NCBI GenBank assembly: GCA_029721515.1
Contig: CM056559.1
Span: forward strand, 16,392,501 to 16,456,500
DNA length: 64,000 bases
Source of the DNA: Synanceia verrucosa
Lineage: Eukaryota > Chordata > Actinopteri > Perciformes > Synanceiidae
Direction: 5' to 3'
Shown: one piece after another, positions 31,632-42,632 of the stretch
Numbering within the stretch: position 1 is the stretch's first letter
Layout: each line of letters begins with the position of its first letter
Notes under the pieces: model-generated
The model's input: the letters and a program-made list of their open reading frames with translations, nothing else
The model's database searches: none
Told to the model about the DNA's origin: nothing
Made by a program: the position numbers and the translations under genes

Positions 31632-31649
31632 CTTCTGTCTTGGCCCTCG

Positions 31650-32896
31650 GAGAATGCCCAGGGGCGTGGCCAAATGCCTCCACAGCGCCACCCTTTACGT
31701 TTACATGTTCTGATACGACATAGTTGACCTCATCGACTTCATTCCACTTCTAAAACATCCACAATACATTGGTGAAGCTACATTACGAACACCGTGAAGC
31801 TACGATAAACGGCGTCCGTATGGCGATGCCGCGTCTTCCGATTTTTCGCCAAGAAAATACATTTGGCTTTTTGATGGTTTTAATAAAGCCGTATCATCAT
31901 GAAATTTGATTCACAGGTCAAGGGTGATGACCTCTAACATCTGATAGGGGCCACGTCCATGAGCAGTCAAAATGGCTCCATAGCGCCCCCTTGAAACATT
32001 CAAAAACCCCTCCCCATAGAGGTTTTTATGGAGTTGGAAGATGAAAATCGGTACACGTGCAACTAGACCAGACGCACAAAAAAGTCTCTTGCACCAGTTG
32101 TCTACTCCAAACAGGAAGTCGACCATTTTGAATTTTGGATTTTCTGACGAAAATGAACTCGTCCTAGGGATTTCGTCCGATTGACTTGAAATTTGGTACA
32201 CTTCATCTCCAGACCTAGCTGAGCAAAAGTTGTGCTCTGCACATAATTAGGTCAAAGGGCGTGGCCGCTAGGGCTTGCCAAACTTTGGCGGTCGCCGTCT
32301 AAATTACAATGACTTACACATTCGCATACTCTATCCGAACAGCTTAAAATTTTCTGAGCATGACCGGGACTCAGCCCTGAACGTGCAAATATATGAATGT
32401 TATGCCTTACTCATGGCGCCCCCCAGTGGTAACAGGAAGTGACCAGTTCTTTGGCTTTTTGATGGCTTGAAGAAACTCGTATCATCGTGAAAGTTGACAC
32501 ACAGGTCAAGGGTGGCGCCCTCTAACATCTGATGTGGTCCACACCAATGGGCAGTGCAAAATGGCCCCTTAGCGCCCCCTTGAAATTTTCAAAAACCCCT
32601 CCTCATAGGGGTTTTCATGGAGTTGGAACATGAAAATCAGTACACACGTGTAACTTGACCAGACGCACAAAAAAGTCTCTTGCACCAACTGTCTATTTCA
32701 AACAGGAAGTCGGCCATTTTGTTTCAACTCTTCATTTTGACACGATTTCCACATTCAACCATCGAATGGACGTAACGCCTTTGTGTATTGGCCAAATCGC
32801 TTGACGTTTATTGCCCCCTTCTTGCATCGCCTTCCCCATCTGATACCCGACCGCGACATACCGCGAGGGGTTCGACATAACCGGGCGGTTTTCTAG
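31650..32896 (+). mobile_element. Helitron-like copy H2 (5' truncated)
   Basis: Matches the 3' two thirds of the family, ending CTAG at 32893-32896. Its terminal hairpin differs from the others (ACCGGGCGGTT instead of ACCGCTTGCGGTT), and the GGGCCC before it reads GGGGTT. Unit 2 has the usual-looking version, so this may be sequence error. Confidence 0.5.
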
Positions 32897-32897
32897 T

Positions 32898-35026
32898 TCT
32901 TATTATTATTCCTGTACATATGTTTTCCCAAATTTCACCCCTTTCCCATTGTCAAAAAGTTGTATAAATTTGCACACTCCTGCGGCCCGCCCCGAAATTC
33001 GATATTTTGGGGTGTTCACACACGTTGCACGCAAAATGGCTGAATGGCGCCCCCTACAAAGTTGAAAAATCCCCATAGAGAAATTCGCCAACTTTGTTGT
33101 ACCTCAACAAAAATTGGTAGAGATGTTAAGCATACATGTACGAACAAAATTTTCTCTTGGCAGGAAGTTGAAATTCAAACAGGAAGTCAGCCATTTTGCA
33201 TTTTCTATTTTCTGATGACAACTAACTCGTCCTAGGGATTTCGTCCGACCGACTTGAACTTTGGTACAGAAAATCTCCAGACCTAGCTGAACAAAAGTTG
33301 TGCTCTGCGCGTAATTAGGTCAAAGGGCGTGGCCGCTAGGGCTCGACAAACTTTGGCGAATTCGCCGTCTAAATTCGAACGGCTCTCACGTTCACATAGT
33401 GGATCCTAGCAACTTCAAATTTTCTAAGCATGACGGGGACGCGGCCCTGAACGTTCCGATATATTCATATTAAGTCTTACTTGTAGCGCCCCCCGGTGGT
33501 AATAGGAAGTGACCCGTTCTTAATTTTTACTTTTACCGATTTCACATAATTTACTTCATCAACTTCATTACACTTCTAAAACATAAATAACAACTCAGTG
33601 AAGCTACAGTCCGAACGCTGTGAGGCTATGGCTAATGGCGCCCGTGTGGCGGCGCGGCAATTTTTGACAATTTTTCAAGAAAATACGTTTGCCTTTTTGA
33701 CGGTTTAAATAAACTCGTATCATCATGAAAATTGATGCACAGGTCAAGGCTGGCGTCCTCTAACATCTGATGCGGTCCCCGCCCAGGGGCGTGGCCAAAT
33801 GCCTCCACAGCGCCACCCTTTACGTTTACATGTTCTGATACGACATAGGGGACCCCATCGACTTCAGTCCACTTCTAAAACATCCACAACAAATTTGTGA
33901 AGCTACATGACGAACACCGTGAAGCTACGATAAACGACGTCCGTATGGCAGCGCCGCATCTTCCGATTTTTTGCCAAGAAAATACGTTTGGATTTTTGAT
34001 GGCTTTAAAAAAGTCGTATCATCATGAAATTTGATACACAGGTCAAGGGTGACGACCTTTAACATCTGATGGGGGCCACATCCATGAGCGGTCAAAATGG
34101 CTCCATAGCGCCCCCTTGAAACTTTCAAAAACCCCTCTCCATAGGGGTTTTTATGGAGTTGGAAGATGAAAATCGGTACACATGTGCAAGTAGAGCAGAC
34201 GCACAAAAAAGTCTCTTGCACCAATTGTCTACTCCAAACAGGAAGTCGGCCATTTTGAATTTTGGATTTTCTGATGAAAACGAACTCATCCTAGGGATTT
34301 CGTCCGATCTACTTGAAATTTGGTACTCTTCATCTCCAGACCTAGCTGAACAAAGTTGTGCTCTGCACGTAATTAGGTCCAAGGGCGTGGCCACTAGGGC
34401 TTGAGAAACTTTGGCGAATTCGCCGTCTAAATTCGAACAACTCTCACGTTCACATACTCTATCCAAGCAGCTTCAAATTTTCTGAGCATGATGGGGACTC
34501 AGCCCTGAACGTTCTGATGTATTAATGTTACGCCTGACACATGGCGTCCCCCAGTGGCAATAGGAGGTGACCAGTTCTTTGGCTTTTTGATGGCTTGAAG
34601 AAAATTGTATCATCGTGAAAGTTCATACCCAAGTCAAGGGTGGCAGACCTCTAACATCTGATGTGGTCCACACTAATGGGCGGGGCAAAATGGCCCAATA
34701 GCGCCCCCTTGAAATTTTCAAAAAACCCTCCCCATAGGGGTTTTTATGGAGTTGGAAAATGAAAATCAGTACACACGTGTACCTTGACCAGACGCACAAA
34801 AAAGTCTCTTGCACCAACTGTCTATTCCAAACAGGAAGTCGGCCATTTTGTTTCCACTCTTCATTTTGGCTGGATTTCCACATTGAACCATCGGATGGCC
34901 GTAACTCCTTTGTGTATTGGCCAAATCGCTTGACGTTTATTGCCCCCTGCTCGCACTGCCGTACCCATCTGATACCCGACCGCGACATACCGCGAGGGCC
35001 CTACATAACCGCTTGCGGTTTTCTCG
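32898..35026 (+). mobile_element. Helitron-like copy H3 (near full length)
   Basis: About 2.1 kb, starting TCTTATTATTATTCCTG right after the end of H2 and ending with the AACCGCTTGCGGTT hairpin and CTCG, a variant of CTAG. Head-to-tail packing gives the best view of both ends. Inside, the module with GGAAGTCGGCCATTTTG, TGGAGTTGGAA and GCGCCCCCTTGAAA occurs more than once, so the element has internal repeats. Many short open frames on both strands repeat from copy to copy but lack a coding pattern. Confidence 0.5.
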
Positions 35027-36702
35027 TCTTATTATTATTCCTGTACATATGTTTTCCCAAATTTCACCCCTTTCCCATTGTCAAAAAATTGTATAAATTT
35101 GCACATTCCTGCGGCCCGCCCCGAAATTCGATATTTTGGGGTGTTCACACATGTTGCACGCAAAATGGCTGAATGGCGCCCCCTACAAAGTTGAAAAATC
35201 CCCATAGGGAAATTCGCCAACTTTGTTGTACCTCAACAAAAATTGGAAGAGATGTTAAGCATACATGTACGAACAAAATTGTCTCTTGGCAGGAAGTTGA
35301 AATTCAAACAGGAAGTCGGCCATTTTGCATTTTCTATTTTCTGATGAAAACGAACTCGTCCAAGGGATTTCGTCCTACCGACTTGAAATTTGGTACAGAA
35401 TATCTGCAGACCTAGCTGAGCAAAAGTTGTGCTCTGCGCGTAATTAGGTCAAAGGGCGTGGCCGCTAGGGCTCGACAAACTTTGGCGAATTCGCCGTCAA
35501 AATTCGAACGGCTCTCACGTTCACATAGTGGATCCTAGCAACTTCAAATTTTCTGAGCATGACGGGGACGCGGCCCTGAACGTTCCGATATATTCATATT
35601 AAGTCTTACTCGTAGCGCCCCCCGGTGGTAACAGGAAGTGACCCGTTCTTAATTTTTACTTTTACCGATTTCATATAATTTACTTCATCAACTTCATTAC
35701 ACTTCTAAAACATAAATAACAACTCAGTGAAGCTACAGTCCGAACGCTTTGAGGCTACGGCTAACGGTGCCCGTGTGGCGGCGCGGCAATTTTTGACAAT
35801 TTTTCAAGAAAATACGTTTGCCTTTTTGACGGTTTAAATAAACTCGTATCATCATGAAAATTGATGCACAGGTCAAGGCTGGCATCCTCTAACATCTAAT
35901 GTGGTCCCCGCCCAGGGGTGTGGCCAAATGCCTCCACAGCGCCACCCTTTACGTTTACATGTTCTGATACGACATAGGTGACCCCATCAAGTTCATTCCA
36001 CTTCTAAAACATCCACAACACATTGGTGAAGCTACATTACGAACACCGTGAAGCTACGATAAACGGCGTCCGTATGGCTGCGCCGCGTCTTCCGATTTTT
36101 CACCAAGAAAATACGGTTGGCTTTTTGATGGCTTTAATAAAGTCGTATCATCATGAAATTTGATACACAGGTCAAGGGTGATGATCTCTAACATCTGATG
36201 AGGACCACGCCCATGAGCGGTCAAAATGGCTCCATAGCGCCCCCTTGAAACATTCAAAAACCCCTCCCCATAGAGGTTTTTATGGAGTTGGAAGATGAAA
36301 ATCGGTACACATGTGCAAGTAGAGCAGTCGGCCATTTTGAATTTTGGATTTTCTGATGAAAATGAACTCGTCCTAGGGATATCGTCCGATCGACTTGAAA
36401 TTTGGTACACTTCATCTCCAGACCTAGCTGAGCAAAAGTTGTGCTCTGCACGTAATTAGGTCAAAGGGCGTGGCCGCTAGGGCTTCTCCAAACTTTGGCG
36501 AATTCGCCGTGTAAATTCGAATGACTCTCACGTTCACATACACAGACGCACAAAAAGCTCTCTTGCACCAATTGTCTATTCCAAACGGGAAGTCAGCCAT
36601 TTTGTTTCCACTCTTTGTTTTGGCTGGATTTCCACATTGAACCATCGAATGGCCGAAACTCCTTTGTCTATTCGCCAAATCGCTTGCCGTTTGTTGCCCT
36701 CT
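35027..36702 (+). mobile_element. Helitron-like copy H4, left part
   Basis: Begins TCTTATTATTATTCC immediately after CTCG of H3. It runs parallel to H3 until ATCGCTTGCCGTTTGTTGCC, then passes into unrelated G-rich DNA. The missing 3' end appears at 38647-38777. It has a 47-bp deletion near 36327 relative to unit 2. Confidence 0.5.
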
Positions 36703-38065
36703 GGGTCCGCCGGTAGGTGGATTGTTTGCCGGACAGCGCTGGCTTGCACATTTGGCTCCCGGCTGGTGGAGTGCGTATCGATTCTTTTCGGCTGTGCTGG
36801 CTGGTCGCTGCATCTCTAATTCTGCGTGGCTGCTGGGGCTCTGCTCTGGGGCTGCAGCTTTCAGGGTCATGGTGTTGGTGGGGCCTGCTGGTTTGTGTGG
36901 GATCTCCCTGGTCCCTGGCCTCTTGATCCTGGGGCCCAGTGCTTCAGGAGCTATGCCCATCTCTTCTACTCCCCTCGCGGCTCTGTTCCCATGGGCCGGG
37001 TCCACACCAGACTGCCTGTTGATGTGCACTTCACATATCTTGCACCTCACTATACATAGTCACATTTAGGCACATATAGGGACTCAACACATAGGGCTTT
37101 GAAGACAGGTGGGGGTGAGGACGGTGGGAGATTTGGTGGTGCGAATTGCAGTGCTCCAGGGCACTGTAGTCTCCCCTCTCCCACCCACTTGCCCCCCCTG
37201 CTCGTCAATTTTAATACAGTAAACACACTCACACTTTTGGGGGGGTTTGGGGTGGCTTGGGGATTTGGATTAGGGTTGGCTGCAGGTACCCTTATCCTGC
37301 AGCCCTCTGTTCTTCCCCTGCAGCCTCTCCTGCCCTTCCAACTTTTAATGCACCACATTACACACAGGGTAGCACTAAACACGTTCTGGGTGATAGGCTT
37401 CCTCGTCTGGAACCGGGGAAGCCCATAAATAGGTTGGGATCACTAAACTAAATTAATGGCCATTCTGGTGGGACCCTGCCCCCTCGAATCTTGGGGCTGC
37501 AAGGGGAGGGAGGTTGGGGGCCTGGGGGGTCCCCTTGCAGCTATGGTGGTTGGGGATGGGTGGGCCCTCGTGTCACTGGCCCCTTGGACCTGTCCTGGCC
37601 TCCTGGGGAGTGGTGGTGTCTGTCTCCTCCTGGTCGTTGGATCTGCGTGGTTCTCGGTGGCCCGGGTAGCTCTCTGGGTTTGGCATCGTCGATGCTCTCA
37701 CTTCCCCGGGTTGTTGTGGACACCTGGCCGATCTGGCCATGAGGGGTCGTGGTAGACGCTCTGGGCTTCGGTGTTCTTCACACATGCATGTTTTATCCAG
37801 ATCTTATTAATTCCTCCCGAGTCACATTGATGAGTACTGATGTGAACTGCTAGTATGTGCCAAATCATTCGTCCGACTTCTCACTAAGCTCATATTTTCT
37901 CCACATACTTCTCTCATTTGTGTTCTGATGAAGTTGTGCGGAAAAAAAAGATACCGAGCATGGGCATGTCAAACAATGTTATGTGGTATATAGAAACAAA
38001 ATCAAAAAGTATTAAAAAACAGCCAAAATAGGTTCAGGACCCAAAGGGTTAATATGCTGTTAATA
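36703..38065 (+). other. G-rich insert in H4, unclassified
   Basis: About 1.35 kb, very unlike its surroundings: G-rich on this strand, with runs such as GGGGGGGTTTGGGGTGG. It ends AGGTTCAGGACCCAAAGGGT followed by TAA. The ending CCCAAAGGGTTAA resembles a piggyBac-type terminus at a TTAA target, but no partner end is seen on the left. The many overlapping open frames follow from base composition, and no product is recognised. It could be captured DNA carried by H4 or an independent insertion. Confidence 0.4.
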
Positions 38066-38073
38066 CTGTTTAT

Positions 38074-38579
38074 TAGGACTGCAACTAATGATTATTTTAC
38101 AATTGATTAATTGGTTGATTATTTTTTTGATGAATCAGATATTTAATTTCCATCCTCTTATTCAAAAACAGGACATTATCTCAAACTGACAGTGCAAGAA
38201 AATCCAAAAATCACAGGTTTCTGCATGGACATCCCAGAGTTCTGAAATTAATAAATTATGAATAATTTAAAGAAGCAAATGTTGATGTCAAATAGCTCAT
38301 AACATGGGTCTTTGAGGGAAGAGTTCAACCAGATTTCAGGGTGCACGCAGCTTATCATGGCTTAAAAAAAACCCAAAACAAAAACAGGCTCTGCTCCATA
38401 TGAGCCACTCTGCTCTTTTCTGTGGTGTTTTACAGCAGTGTGCATACGTCTGCTCAATCCAGTGAGCTCCGTGATGTTGCGGTGACTGACATTAATCACA
38501 TGACACAACGAATTGATATAGATATTTGTTGCCAACACTTTTAATAATTGATTATTGTTGATTCATTGTTGCAACACTA
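38074..38579. mobile_element. Nonautonomous hAT MITE
   Basis: Ends TAGGACTGCAACTAATGATT and TTCATTGTTGCAACACTA, inverted repeats of a well-known fish hAT type. The flanking 8-mers CTGTTTAT and CTGTCTAT agree at seven positions. Its duplicate lies at 45725-46227. Confidence 0.85.
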
Positions 38580-38587
38580 CTGTCTAT

Positions 38588-38589
<2 letters not shown>

Positions 38590-38624
<35 letters not shown>

Positions 38625-38646
38625 GGAGTTTTATATATATATATAA
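38590..38646. repeat. (TA)n with a short repeat scrap
   Basis: TA microsatellite interrupted by TTATGGAGTTTTA. TATGGAGTT also occurs in the Helitron-like repeat, so the run may have grown inside it. Confidence 0.8.
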
Positions 38647-38777
38647 TGGCCGTAACTCCTTTGTCTATTGGCCAAATCGCGTGACCTTCATTGCCCCCCG
38701 CTCGCACCGCCGTCCCCATCTGATTCCCGACCGCAACATACCGCGAGGGCCCTACATAACCGCTTGCGGTTTTCTAG
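38647..38777 (+). mobile_element. Helitron-like 3' end (H4 right part)
   Basis: The last 130 bases of the family, from ATGGCCGTAACTCCTTTGTC to the AACCGCTTGCGGTT hairpin and CTAG (38774-38777), then T. The first part repeats sequence already present just before the G-rich insert (GGCCGAAACTCCTTTGTC at about 36651). So either the insert created a duplication or this is a separate copy. Confidence 0.6.
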
Positions 38778-38795
38778 TTTAGTGTTAATCCTCTA

Positions 38796-39125
38796 GTGGG
38801 GAAAATGAGATGTGGTGGAGGAAATAGGAAAAAAGACACAGTAGTGACAAGACTAAGATTGGGACATACAGGATTGAATAAAACCCTGTTTATAAAACAG
38901 GGAAAACATGAAAATGGCAGATGTGACATGTGTGGAGAAGAAGAAACTGTAAAACATGTTTTTATGGAATGCAGAAAGTATGACAGAGAAAGAGAAAAAT
39001 TGAGGAAGTGTATTGAAGAAAACAATGAGATATTTACTATTGGAGAAATATTGACTAAATCAATAGATGATAAGATATTTGTATTTGAATTCTTAAGAAA
39101 CACAGGACTGTTGGAAAGAATATGA
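38796..39125 (+). pseudogene. LINE ORF2 C-terminal fragment
   Basis: An open 110-codon stretch starting KMRCGGGNRKKDTVVTRLRL. The RLRLGHTGLN motif followed by CDMCGEEETVKHVFMEC (C-x2-C-x7-H-x4-C) is the C-terminal zinc-knuckle region of I/Jockey-type LINE ORF2 proteins. The reverse transcriptase is absent, as in a 5'-truncated insertion. A TA microsatellite follows the stop directly and may have grown from the 3' tail. Confidence 0.75.
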
Positions 39126-39128
39126 AGG

Positions 39129-39129
<1 letters not shown>

Positions 39130-39175
<46 letters not shown>

Positions 39176-39205
39176 GTATATATACGTATATATATATATA
39201 TATAC

Positions 39206-39236
<31 letters not shown>
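39130..39236. repeat. (TA)n at unit 1/unit 2 junction
   Basis: TA with occasional TACG. It ends exactly where unit 2 begins, so this microsatellite is at or near the duplication breakpoint. Confidence 0.95.
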
Positions 39237-39237
<1 letters not shown>

Positions 39238-39254
39238 TTCTGTCTTGGCCCTCG

Positions 39255-40504
39255 GAGAACGCCCAGGGGCGTGGCCAAATGCCTCCACAGCGCCACCCTT
39301 TACGTTTACATGTTCTGATACGACATAGTTGACCTCATCGACTTCATTCCACTTCTAAAACATCCACAATACATTGGTGAAGCTACATTACGAACACCGT
39401 GAAGCTACGATAAACGGCGTCCGTATGGCGATGCCGCGTCTTCCGATTTTTCGCCAAGAAAATACATTTGGCTTTTTGATGGTTTTAATAAAGCCGTATC
39501 ATCATGAAATTTGATTCACAGGTCAAGGGTGATGACCTCTAACATCTGATAGGGGCCACGTCCATGAGCAGTCAAAATGGCTCCATAGCGCCCCCTTGAA
39601 ACATTCAAAAACCCCTCCCCATAGAGGTTTTTATGGAGTTGGAAGATGAAAATCGGTACACGTGCAACTAGACCAGACGCACAAAAAAGTCTCTTGCACC
39701 AGTTGTCTACTCCAAACAGGAAGTCGACCATTTTGAATTTTGGATTTTCTGACGAAAATGAACTCGTCCTAGGGATTTCGTCCGATTGACTTGAAATTTG
39801 GTACACTTCATCTCCAGACCTAGCTGAGCAAAAGTTGTGCTCTGCACATAATTAGGTCAAAGGGCGTGGCCGCTAGGGCTTGCCAAACTTTGGCGAATTC
39901 GCCGTCTAAATTACAATGACTTACACATTCGCATACTCTATCCGAACAGCTTAAAATTTTCTGAGCATGACCGGGACTCAGCCCTGAACGTGCAAATATA
40001 TGAATGTTATGCCTTACTCATGGCGCCCCCCAGTGGTAACAGGAAGTGACCAGTTCTTTGGCTTTTTGATGGCTTGAAGAAACTCGTATCATCGTGAAAG
40101 TTGACACACAGGTCAAGGGTGGCGCCCTCTAACATCTGATGTGGTCCACACCAATGGGCAGTGCAAAATGGCCCCTTAGCGCCCCCTTGAAATTTTCAAA
40201 AACCCCTCCTCATAGGGGTTTTCATGGAGTTGGAACATGAAAATCAGTACACACGTGTAACTTGACCAGACGCACAAAAAAGTCTCTTGCACCAACTGTC
40301 TATTTCAAACAGGAAGTCGGCCATTTTGTTTCAACTCTTCATTTTGACACGATTTCCACATTCAACCATCGAATGGACGTAACGCCTTTGTGTATTGGCC
40401 AAATCGCTTGACGTTTATTGCCCCCTTCTTGCATCGCCTTCCCCATCTGATACCCGACCGCGACATACCGCGAGGGCCCGACATAACCGCTCGCGGTTTT
40501 CTAG
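39255..40504 (+). mobile_element. Helitron-like copy H2' (unit 2)
   Basis: Duplicate of H2. It ends AACCGCTCGCGGTTTTCTAG, a perfect hairpin plus CTAG, and has GGCGAATTCGCC where H2 reads GGCGGTCGCC. Confidence 0.55.
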
Positions 40505-40505
40505 T

Positions 40506-42632
40506 TCTTATTATTATTCCTGTACATATGTTTTCCCAAATTTCACCCCTTTCCCATTGTCAAAAAGTTGTATAAATTTGCACACTCCTGCGGCCCGCCC
40601 CGAAATTCGATATTTTGGGGTGTTCACACACGTTGCACGCAAAATGGCTGAATGGCGCCCCCTACAAAGTTGAAAAATCCCCATAGAGAAATTCGCCAAC
40701 TTTGTTGTACCTCAACAAAAATTGGTAGAGATGTTAAGCATACATGTACGAACAAAATTTTCTCTTGGCAGGAAGTTGAAATTCAAACAGGAAGTCAGCC
40801 ATTTTGCATTTTCTATTTTCTGATGACAACTAACTCGTCCTAGGGATTTCGTCCGACCGACTTGAACTTTGGTACAGAAAATCTCCAGACCTAGCTGAAC
40901 AAAAGTTGTGCTCTGCGCGTAATTAGGTCAAAGGGCGTGGCCGCTAGGGCTCGACAAACTTTGGCGAATTCGCCGTCTAAATTCGAACGGCTCTCACGTT
41001 CACATAGTGGATCCTAGCAACTTCAAATTTTCTAAGCATGACGGGACGCGCCCTGAACGTTCCGATATATTCATATTAAGTCTTACTTGTAGCGCCCCCC
41101 GGTGGTAATAGGAAGTGACCCGTTCTTAATTTTTACTTTTACCGATTTCACATAATTTACTTCATCAACTTCATTACACTTCTAAAACATAAATAACAAC
41201 TCAGTGAAGCTACAGTCCGAACGCTGTGAGGCTATGGCTAATGGCGCCCGTGTGGCGGCGCGGCAATTTTTGACAATTTTTCAAGAAAATACGTTTGCCT
41301 TTTTGACGGTTTAAATAAACTCGTATCATCATGAAAATTGATGCACAGGTCAAGGCTGGCGTCCTCTAACATCTGATGCGGTCCCCGCCCAGGGGCGTGG
41401 CCAAATGCCTCCACAGCGCCACCCTTTACGTTTACATGTTCTGATACGACATAGGGGACCCCATCGACTTCAGTCCACTTCTAAAACATCCACAACAAAT
41501 TTGTGAAGCTACATGACGAACACCGTGAAGCTACGATAAACGACGTCCGTATGGCAGCGCCGCATCTTCCGATTTTTTGCCAAGAAAATACGTTTGGATT
41601 TTTGATGGCTTTAAAAAAGTCGTATCATCATGAAATTTGATACACAGGTCAAGGGTGACGACCTTTAACATCTGATGGGGGCCACATCCATGAGCGGTCA
41701 AAATGGCTCCATAGCGCCCCCTTGAAACTTTCAAAAACCCCTCTCCATAGGGGTTTTTATGGAGTTGGAAGATGAAAATCGGTACACATGTGCAAGTAGA
41801 GCAGACGCACAAAAAAGTCTCTTGCACCAATTGTCTACTCCAAACAGGAAGTCGGCCATTTTGAATTTTGGATTTTCTGATGAAAACGAACTCATCCTAG
41901 GGATTTCGTCCGATCTACTTGAAATTTGGTACTCTTCATCTCCAGACCTAGCTGAACAAAGTTGTGCTCTGCACGTAATTAGGTCCAAGGGCGTGGCCAC
42001 TAGGGCTTGAGAAACTTTGGCGAATTCGCCGTCTAAATTCGAACAACTCTCACGTTCACATACTCTATCCAAGCAGCTTCAAATTTTCTGAGCATGATGG
42101 GGACTCAGCCCTGAACGTTCTGATGTATTAATGTTACGCCTGACACATGGCGTCCCCCAGTGGCAATAGGAGGTGACCAGTTCTTTGGCTTTTTGATGGC
42201 TTGAAGAAAATTGTATCATCGTGAAAGTTCATACCCAAGTCAAGGGTGGCAGACCTCTAACATCTGATGTGGTCCACACTAATGGGCGGGGCAAAATGGC
42301 CCAATAGCGCCCCCTTGAAATTTTCAAAAAACCCTCCCCATAGGGGTTTTTATGGAGTTGGAAAATGAAAATCAGTACACACGTGTACCTTGACCAGACG
42401 CACAAAAAAGTCTCTTGCACCAACTGTCTATTCCAAACAGGAAGTCGGCCATTTTGTTTCCACTCTTCATTTTGGCTGGATTTCCACATTGAACCATCGG
42501 ATGGCCGTAACTCCTTTGTGTATTGGCCAAATCGCTTGACGTTTATTGCCCCCTGCTCGCACTGCCGTACCCATCTGATACCCGACCGCGACATACCGCG
42601 AGGGCCCTACATAACCGCTTGCGGTTTTCTCG
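40506..42632 (+). mobile_element. Helitron-like copy H3' (unit 2)
   Basis: Duplicate of H3, from TCTTATTATTATTCC to CTCG (42629-42632). Near 41041 it reads ACGGGACGCGCCC where unit 1 has ACGGGGACGCGGCCC. Confidence 0.5.

Larger units (their letters stand above)
31632..39236 (+). repeat. 7.6 kb tandem duplication, unit 1
   Basis: Nearly identical to 39237 onward, with an offset of 7605 bp at the start. It begins CTTCTGTCTTGGCCCTCGGA and ends in a TA microsatellite, where unit 2 starts with the same CTTCTGTCTTGG. Contents in order: Helitron-like copies H2, H3 and H4, a G-rich insert, a hAT MITE, the Helitron-like 3' end, a LINE C-terminal fragment and (TA)n. Indels change the offset to about 7650, mainly a 47-bp deletion near 36327. 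Confidence 0.95.

Noticed and set aside
38040..38055. piggyBac terminus (CCCAAAGGGTTAA) as proof of a piggyBac element
   Set aside because: No matching opposite end with TTAA was found, so it is only mentioned as an alternative.
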